Assembly: GCA_947624845.1 (NCBI GenBank)
Contig: CANQMB010000034.1
Location: 1 to 10,726 of the forward strand
Direction of reading: 5' to 3'
Length of the DNA: 10,726 nt
From: an uncultured Bacilli bacterium
GTDB lineage: Bacteria; Bacillota_I; Bacilli_A; RF39; UBA660
The notes under the pieces were generated by a model. That model saw nothing but the letters and a program-made list of their open reading frames with translations, was not told the origin of the DNA and ran no database searches. Made by a program: the position numbers and the translations under genes. Positions 6,935 through 10,726 of the stretch are shown piece after piece. How positions within the stretch are numbered: the first letter of the stretch is position 1; every line of letters starts with the position of its first letter.

Positions 6935-7436
6935 TATACTTATTGTTCTCATCTCTGTTTTACTCGATGGGATTCTTTCTAATTTTTTACCCTATATGGT
7001 AGATCACCTTTCTCTTTTTACCCCTCTTTTTACCGTGATGTCCTTTTTCTTAATTTATCCATTCTTCAAGAAAAAAGATCGAAAAAATTATTTTATTTTG
7101 TTATTTATCACTGGAATTATTTATGATTTAGCCTATACGAATTTATTGTTTTACAATGCCATTTTATTTCTTATATCTGGAGAAGTCGTCCATCTTCTTT
7201 ATAAATATTTAGATGTAAACTTTTTAATGATTCTAATAGATGCTGTTATTTTAGTTGTTGTCTATGAAAGCTTCAATACGTTTTCTTTTCTTATTTTTCA
7301 AGTCGTCCCAATTTCTATTGGTTCTTATTTATATTTAATCTCTCATACACTCCTTGCCAATATCCTCTTCTTAGAAATTGGCTTCCTTTTAATAAAATTA
7401 ATACCAAAGAAATATAAAAATTTAAGTCTCAATTAA
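6927..7436 (+). CDS. mreD: rod shape-determining protein MreD
   Basis: This is a very hydrophobic protein of 169 residues with five or six membrane segments (roughly 2-22, 34-47, 55-75, 77-91, 100-117, 135-158). Size, composition and position directly after mreC identify it as MreD, the integral membrane partner of MreC in the elongation complex. The start ATG 6927 lies inside the end of mreC and has the ribosome site GAGGTG at 6915-6920, so translation is probably coupled. The sequence itself is poorly conserved, as is usual for MreD, so the call leans on context and topology. Confidence 0.88.
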   Translation: MISILIVLISVLLDGILSNFLPYMVDHLSLFTPLFTVMSFFLIYPFFKKKDRKNYFILLFITGIIYDLAYTNLLFYNAILFLISGEVVHLLYKYLDVNFLMILIDAVILVVVYESFNTFSFLIFQVVPISIGSYLYLISHTLLANILFLEIGFLLIKLIPKKYKNLSLN

Positions 7437-7441
7437 ATTTT

Positions 7442-7470
7442 GGCATATTTCTTTTTTTATTGCATATCCT
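7442..7470 (+). promoter_or_regulatory. candidate sigma-E (mother-cell) promoter of spoIVFAB
   Basis: GGCATATT (7442-7449), 13 bases, then CATATCCT (7463-7470) resembles the Bacillus sigma-E consensus of KMATATT and CATACAMT. The -35 matches fully and the -10 at about six of eight positions. In Bacillus subtilis the spoIVF operon is transcribed by sigma-E, so the placement is apt. The predicted start near 7476 would leave a very short leader containing only GGAGG, which weakens the call. Confidence 0.45.
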
Positions 7471-7487
7471 TTAGGGGAGGCAATAAT

Positions 7488-8081
7488 ATGAATTATCAGG
7501 AATATAGAAAATATAAAGAGTCAAGAAAACAAAAAAAAGTCTTAAAAAAAAGTGTAAGAGATTTCTGTAGTCGTTTTTTAATTACTATTGTTTTATTTTT
7601 AATTGCATTGATATTAGTTCGAGATCAAAAAGATTTTAAAAAATTTTTAATTGAAAAGGTTTATACGCAGAGTTTTCATTTTACGAAGGCAAAAAACTTG
7701 TATGAAAAATATTTTGGATCTATTTTGTCTGTAGATAAAATTGTTCCAGAAGAAGAACCTGTTTTTAACGAGAAATTAAGTTATCAAGATAGTAGCGTTT
7801 ATAAAGATGGTGTAAAATTAACAGTAGAGAAAGAGTATTTAGTACCAGCATTAGAAAGTGGAATTGTTGTTTTTATGGGTGAAAAAGAAGGCTATGGAAC
7901 GACGGTGATCGTTCAACAGATTGATGGGATTGATGTTTGGTATTCAAATATTGAAGGAAAAGATATCAAAATGTACGATTATATAAAAAAGGGAACTTTA
8001 ATTGGACAAACAAAATCTAAAAATTTATATTTAGTATTTCAAAAAGAAGGAAAATATTTAAATTATAAAGAATATATTTAA
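7488..8081 (+). CDS. spoIVFA: SpoIVFA-like anchor of the sigma-K processing complex
   Basis: This 197-residue protein has a strongly basic cytoplasmic N-terminus, one membrane segment (about 29-44), a linker, and a C-terminal degenerate LytM/peptidase-M23 fold (about 118-190). The fold shows GIVVFMGEKEGYGTTVIVQQ, WYSNIE and YDYIKKGTLIGQ. The zinc-binding histidines of active M23 peptidases are missing, as in SpoIVFA. In Bacillus subtilis SpoIVFA sits in the outer forespore membrane. It tethers and inhibits the protease SpoIVFB until a forespore signal cleaves it. ATG 7488 follows AGGGGAGG (7473-7480) at seven bases; an in-frame ATG at 7440 has no ribosome site. The reading frame probably overlaps the start of spoIVFB. 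Expression may come from the sigma-E-like promoter or by read-through from mreCD. Confidence 0.85.
   Translation: MNYQEYRKYKESRKQKKVLKKSVRDFCSRFLITIVLFLIALILVRDQKDFKKFLIEKVYTQSFHFTKAKNLYEKYFGSILSVDKIVPEEEPVFNEKLSYQDSSVYKDGVKLTVEKEYLVPALESGIVVFMGEKEGYGTTVIVQQIDGIDVWYSNIEGKDIKMYDYIKKGTLIGQTKSKNLYLVFQKEGKYLNYKEYI
8045..8051 (+). promoter_or_regulatory. probable ribosome-binding site of spoIVFB
   Basis: AGAAGGA inside the end of spoIVFA is the only Shine-Dalgarno-like sequence near the spoIVFB start. The first ATG of that frame (8164) is preceded by a pyrimidine-rich stretch with no ribosome site. The in-frame ATT at 8062 lies 11 bases after GG. Confidence 0.45.
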
Positions 8082-8823
8082 TTACCTATCGATTAGTCCT
8101 TTTGTCTTTTTCTTTGCAATTTGTTCTATTTTAACCGCTTCCTTTTTTCCTTTTTTATTAATTATGTCCTTGATTTTAGTACATGAACTTGGACACTTTC
8201 TCTGCGCTTATTTGCTCCATATTCCCGTTGATAAAATCTATCTTTATCCTTTTGGAGGTGTCTCTAAATTCGAAAGTCATATCAATATGCCCCTCAAAGT
8301 AGAATTGTTGATTTTAGTGATGGGTCCTGTTTTTCAAATTGTTTTTGCGTGTTTATTTTCTTTCGTTTTAAATGGAAAAGATCAAAGTCTCTTTCTTTTT
8401 TATCATCTGAATATTTTAATTTTTAACTTACTTCCAATTTATCCTTTGGATGGGGGAAGAATTTTAAATATTTTATTTTCTTATCGTTTCTCATATAAAA
8501 AAAGTTTTTGTATTTCGATTCTTTTTTCTTTTTTAATTTTATTCTTTTTTCTCTTCTTTTTATTAAAAAACATAAAGTTAAATCTTCTTTTTTTGTTTGT
8601 TTTTCTATTCATTAAAATAGGGGATGAATGGAAAAAAAAGACCTTTTACTATGAAAGGTTTTTATTGGAACGATATTTGCAGATTCCTTCGTTTTCTAAA
8701 CGATGTCAAGTTTCCTCTTTAGAAGATTTTAAAAGAGATTATCGTCATGTCATTCGGAAAAATAATCGTTATTATAGTGAAAAAGAAGTGTTGGATTCTA
8801 AATTTCAAAAAAAGAAAATATGA
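8062..8823 (+). CDS. spoIVFB: SpoIVFB-like intramembrane metalloprotease (M50, site-2 protease)
   Basis: This polytopic zinc protease should cleave pro-sigma-K in the mother-cell membrane late in sporulation. The active site HELGH is encoded at 8182-8196, followed by YPFGG, MGP and the second motif NLLPIYPLDGGR, whose Asp is the third zinc ligand. Several hydrophobic segments are present, and a charged C-terminal tail of about 50 residues may correspond to the CBS-like domain in shortened form. Read from ATG 8164, the catalytic motif would start at residue 7 and the first membrane segment would be lost. The frame stays open to 8062, coding for a hydrophobic stretch (SPFVFFFAICSILTA). From ATT 8062 the motif falls at residues 41-45 of 253, close to its place in Bacillus SpoIVFB (43-47). 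I chose ATT 8062 for this reason; 8164 is the conventional alternative. The start codon itself is uncertain, the protein identity much less so. Confidence 0.85.
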   Translation: MIKNIFNYLSISPFVFFFAICSILTASFFPFLLIMSLILVHELGHFLCAYLLHIPVDKIYLYPFGGVSKFESHINMPLKVELLILVMGPVFQIVFACLFSFVLNGKDQSLFLFYHLNILIFNLLPIYPLDGGRILNILFSYRFSYKKSFCISILFSFLILFFFLFFLLKNIKLNLLFLFVFLFIKIGDEWKKKTFYYERFLLERYLQIPSFSKRCQVSSLEDFKRDYRHVIRKNNRYYSEKEVLDSKFQKKKI

Positions 8824-8830
8824 GAACTTT

Positions 8831-10591
8831 CTATTTCAATTTTCCATTGTACATATCTTGAAATATACCTGGATTTTGAATTAAGTCTTCATATTTTCCT
8901 GTTTGAACAATTTTTCCTTGATCAAAAACTAAAATGGTGTCACAGTTTTGTAAAGTAGTTAATCTATGTGCAATTGAAATTATGGTCGTATTCGTTTCCT
9001 CTTGTAATTTTTCTATTTGTTTTTGGATATATTTTTCTGTAGTATTATCTAAAGCGCTGGTCGCTTCATCTAATATTAAGATTTTCGGTTTTCTTAAAAA
9101 GATTCTGGCAATGGCAATTCGTTGTCTTTGTCCTCCAGATAAGTTGTTTCCACCTTCCGCTAAAACAGTGTTATACTGATCGGGTAAAGATTCTATAAAA
9201 TCGTCTATATAAGCTTTTTTTGCGGCTTCTTTGATTTCTTTTTTGCTTACTTTTTTATGAATTCCATAACAAATATTTTTTTCGATGGTATCTGCAATTA
9301 GAAAGGGATCTTGAGGGACTAAGGCAATAAAGTGGGCAATATCCTCTCGAGATAAACTCTCTATTTTCTTTCCATCGATTATAATATTGCCATCTGTCTT
9401 ATTTTCTAGTTTCGTTAATAATTTAATCAAGGATGATTTTCCACAACCGGAAGGTCCAGCGATTCCTATGAAGTTTCCTTCTGGGATAGATAGATTTAAA
9501 TTCGTAATCACTTTTTCGTTATTATTTTTATAAGCAAAATCGACATTTTCTATTTGGATAAACGAGTGAGTTTTATTTAGTAAACCAATTTCTTTTGGTT
9601 TTTTATATGAAAAGTCTTTCTCCAAATCTATGATTCGAAAGTATTCTCTTGCCAAAATAGTCGATTCTGCTAATTCATCAAATATTCGATGTAATTCACG
9701 AAGGGGCGTCGTTAATTGTGTAAAACACAAATAGGCAGTTAATACAGTACCGACGCTGATTACTTTTTTACTGGCTAGATAAGCAGATACGCCAATGACT
9801 AGTACAGTAAATACAGCTTCATTAATGAATTTTAAACAATCATAAAAAGCCATGGCTTTATGATGTTTCATCTCTTTTGATCGTAGATATTCTGATTTTT
9901 CTTTCAATCGATCGACTTCTGCTTCTGCATTATTGGTCACTCGAATGACTTCGATTCCGTTAATTAATTCTACTACAGTTCCATCCATGGATGATTTTTC
10001 TTCTAATAATTCTACTCGAATTCCTTTTTGAGTGGATATTTGGATTGAAATAATAATAAGACCAATCGGAATGACAAATAACATTAAAACGGATAAAAAT
10101 AGGGGAAGTTTAGAAAAAATAACGACAATGGCGGCCAAACCACTGAATATTGCAGGGGCAAAGTCCATGAACACTAATTTGAATAATTTTATGGTACCCT
10201 CTAAACTTCGATTTAACTTTCCGTGAATATTTCCAGTCATATTTTCTTTAAAATAATTTAAAGGCGCATGAAGAAGTGAATTGATTGCCGAAGAACGAGC
10301 TTCTTTTTCACACCTCGTACAAGTATCTTCAACGATAATACGGCGAACTACTTTTATGATTTCATTCGTGATCGTTACTACCAATATAAATAATAAGAAA
10401 GGTAAAATTTTTATAAATGACAAATAATCTTGACTTAGGACATCATCTGTCAGTTTTCCAATAGATAAAGGTAATAATTGACTTAAAATCGCAGAGAAAA
10501 TCATAATTATAATAATCATGATAAAATTTATTTTTTGCCGTTTATTTAGCATCTGATAGAGTCTTTTTACTAAATTTTCTCTTTTTTTCAT
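8831..10591 (-). CDS. ABC transporter half-exporter, permease fused to ATPase
   Basis: This 586-residue type IV ABC exporter half-transporter probably works as a dimer. Residues 1 to about 310 form the six-helix membrane domain. The ATPase domain holds Walker A GPSGCGKSS (about 377-385), Q-loop VPQDP, signature LSGGQ (about 482-487), Walker B ILILDEATSALD (about 498-510) and the H-loop in SIAHRL (near 541). All catalytic residues look intact. It resembles MsbA/LmrA-type lipid, drug or peptide exporters; the cargo cannot be told. There is no N-terminal C39 peptidase domain. ATG 10591 is chosen for its ribosome site AAGGAG (10607-10602). A longer in-frame start at 10627 falls in the tRNA-Ala terminator. 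It is convergent with spoIVFB, seven bases apart, with no clear terminator between. It has no visible promoter of its own. Confidence 0.93.
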   Translation of the reverse strand: MKKRENLVKRLYQMLNKRQKINFIMIIIIMIFSAILSQLLPLSIGKLTDDVLSQDYLSFIKILPFLLFILVVTITNEIIKVVRRIIVEDTCTRCEKEARSSAINSLLHAPLNYFKENMTGNIHGKLNRSLEGTIKLFKLVFMDFAPAIFSGLAAIVVIFSKLPLFLSVLMLFVIPIGLIIISIQISTQKGIRVELLEEKSSMDGTVVELINGIEVIRVTNNAEAEVDRLKEKSEYLRSKEMKHHKAMAFYDCLKFINEAVFTVLVIGVSAYLASKKVISVGTVLTAYLCFTQLTTPLRELHRIFDELAESTILAREYFRIIDLEKDFSYKKPKEIGLLNKTHSFIQIENVDFAYKNNNEKVITNLNLSIPEGNFIGIAGPSGCGKSSLIKLLTKLENKTDGNIIIDGKKIESLSREDIAHFIALVPQDPFLIADTIEKNICYGIHKKVSKKEIKEAAKKAYIDDFIESLPDQYNTVLAEGGNNLSGGQRQRIAIARIFLRKPKILILDEATSALDNTTEKYIQKQIEKLQEETNTTIISIAHRLTTLQNCDTILVFDQGKIVQTGKYEDLIQNPGIFQDMYNGKLK

Positions 10592-10613
10592 GATAAATGC
10601 ACTCCTTATAAAT

Positions 10614-10638
10614 AAAAAAAGCCTCATAGAATGAGGCT
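10614..10638 (-). terminator. intrinsic terminator after tRNA-Ala
   Basis: On the minus strand AGCCTCAT (10638-10631) pairs perfectly with ATGAGGCT (10627-10620) around a three-base loop and is followed by a T run to 10614. It lies 11 bases past the tRNA CCA end and 22 bases before the ABC transporter start. It could also act as a read-through or attenuation point for the ABC gene. Confidence 0.88.
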
Positions 10639-10649
10639 AGAATTCATTT

Positions 10650-10725
10650 TGGTGGAGAATAGGAGGATCGAACTCCTGACCTCCACGGTGCAAACGTGGC
10701 GCTCTCCCAGCTGAGCTAATTCCCC
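10650..10725 (-). tRNA. tRNA-Ala (anticodon TGC)
   Basis: The full 76-base cloverleaf is present on the minus strand. The acceptor GGGGAAT (10725-10719) pairs with ATTCTCC (10660-10654), and the D-arm contains TAGCTCAGCTGGGAGAGC. The anticodon loop TTTGCAC (10694-10688) has anticodon TGC at 10692-10690, and the T-arm is AGGAGTTCGATCCTCCT. The discriminator A and an encoded CCA lie at 10653-10650. It decodes GCN alanine codons, chiefly GCA and GCG. Its promoter is outside the window. Confidence 0.97.
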
Positions 10726-10726
10726 A

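Noticed and set aside
7440..7487. Longer spoIVFA start at ATG 7440.
   Set aside because: It overlaps the candidate sigma-E promoter and lacks a ribosome site; AGGGGAGG points to ATG 7488.
8833..8868. Inverted repeat ATTTCA/TGAAAT between spoIVFB and the ABC gene as a terminator.
   Set aside because: The loop is long, the stem is AT-only, no T run follows, and it lies within the ABC coding end.
8934..9179. Open frame on the plus strand opposite the ABC ATPase domain, with others of the same kind at 10032-10226 (plus), 1641-1829, 3397-3594 and 6022-6240 (minus).
   Set aside because: They are antisense or out-of-frame shadows of clear genes, without ribosome sites or recognisable domains.
10592..10627. 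Longer ABC transporter start at 10627.
   Set aside because: It would start inside the tRNA-Ala terminator hairpin; the ribosome site AAGGAG lies downstream of it.

Overview
This window looks like chromosomal DNA from an AT-rich, spore-forming member of the Bacillota, probably in or near the class Bacilli and possibly an uncultured gut lineage. The grounds are low G+C (roughly 30 % by eye), Shine-Dalgarno-led genes, a T-box leader, and a gene order that recalls the spoIIB-maf-radC-mreBCD-minCD-spoIVFAB region of Bacillus subtilis. The code is standard: Trp is TGG, and TAA, TAG and TGA all serve as stops. The lineage is inferred, not proven.

Layout. Positions 1-67 hold a truncated tRNA-Gly(GCC) on the minus strand. 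Its promoter lies back to back with one that drives a plus-strand gene for a divergent sigma-70-like protein (172-1266). Next, a strong promoter and a valine T-box leader (1276-1537) precede an HD-domain phosphohydrolase (1547-2296) that overlaps valS (2290-4827). A terminator follows valS. The morphogenesis and sporulation block comes next: a membrane-anchored SPOR-domain protein in the spoIIB position (4915-5358), radC (5382-6080), mreC (6128-6934), mreD (6927-7436), spoIVFA (7488-8081) and the intramembrane protease gene spoIVFB (about 8062-8823). The minus strand then carries an ABC exporter half-transporter (8831-10591), a terminator and tRNA-Ala(TGC) (10650-10725).

How the genes work together. 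The T-box, with specifier GTA, should let uncharged tRNA-Val raise expression of both the HD protein and ValRS. MreC and MreD scaffold lateral wall synthesis, but mreB is not beside them. SpoIVFA holds SpoIVFB, the site-2 protease that activates pro-sigma-K in the mother cell. A sigma-E-like promoter sits just upstream of spoIVFA, as expected for that operon.

The points most worth a second look are the unusual sigma factor, the HD gene under valine T-box control, probable AUU start codons for spoIVFB and perhaps radC, the condensed mre/spo cluster lacking mreB, maf and minCD, and an ABC gene with no promoter between it and the tRNA-Ala terminator. I saw no CRISPR array, insertion sequence, phage gene or wholly novel multi-gene system. 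Stretches between genes are all under 300 bases and are described as features.
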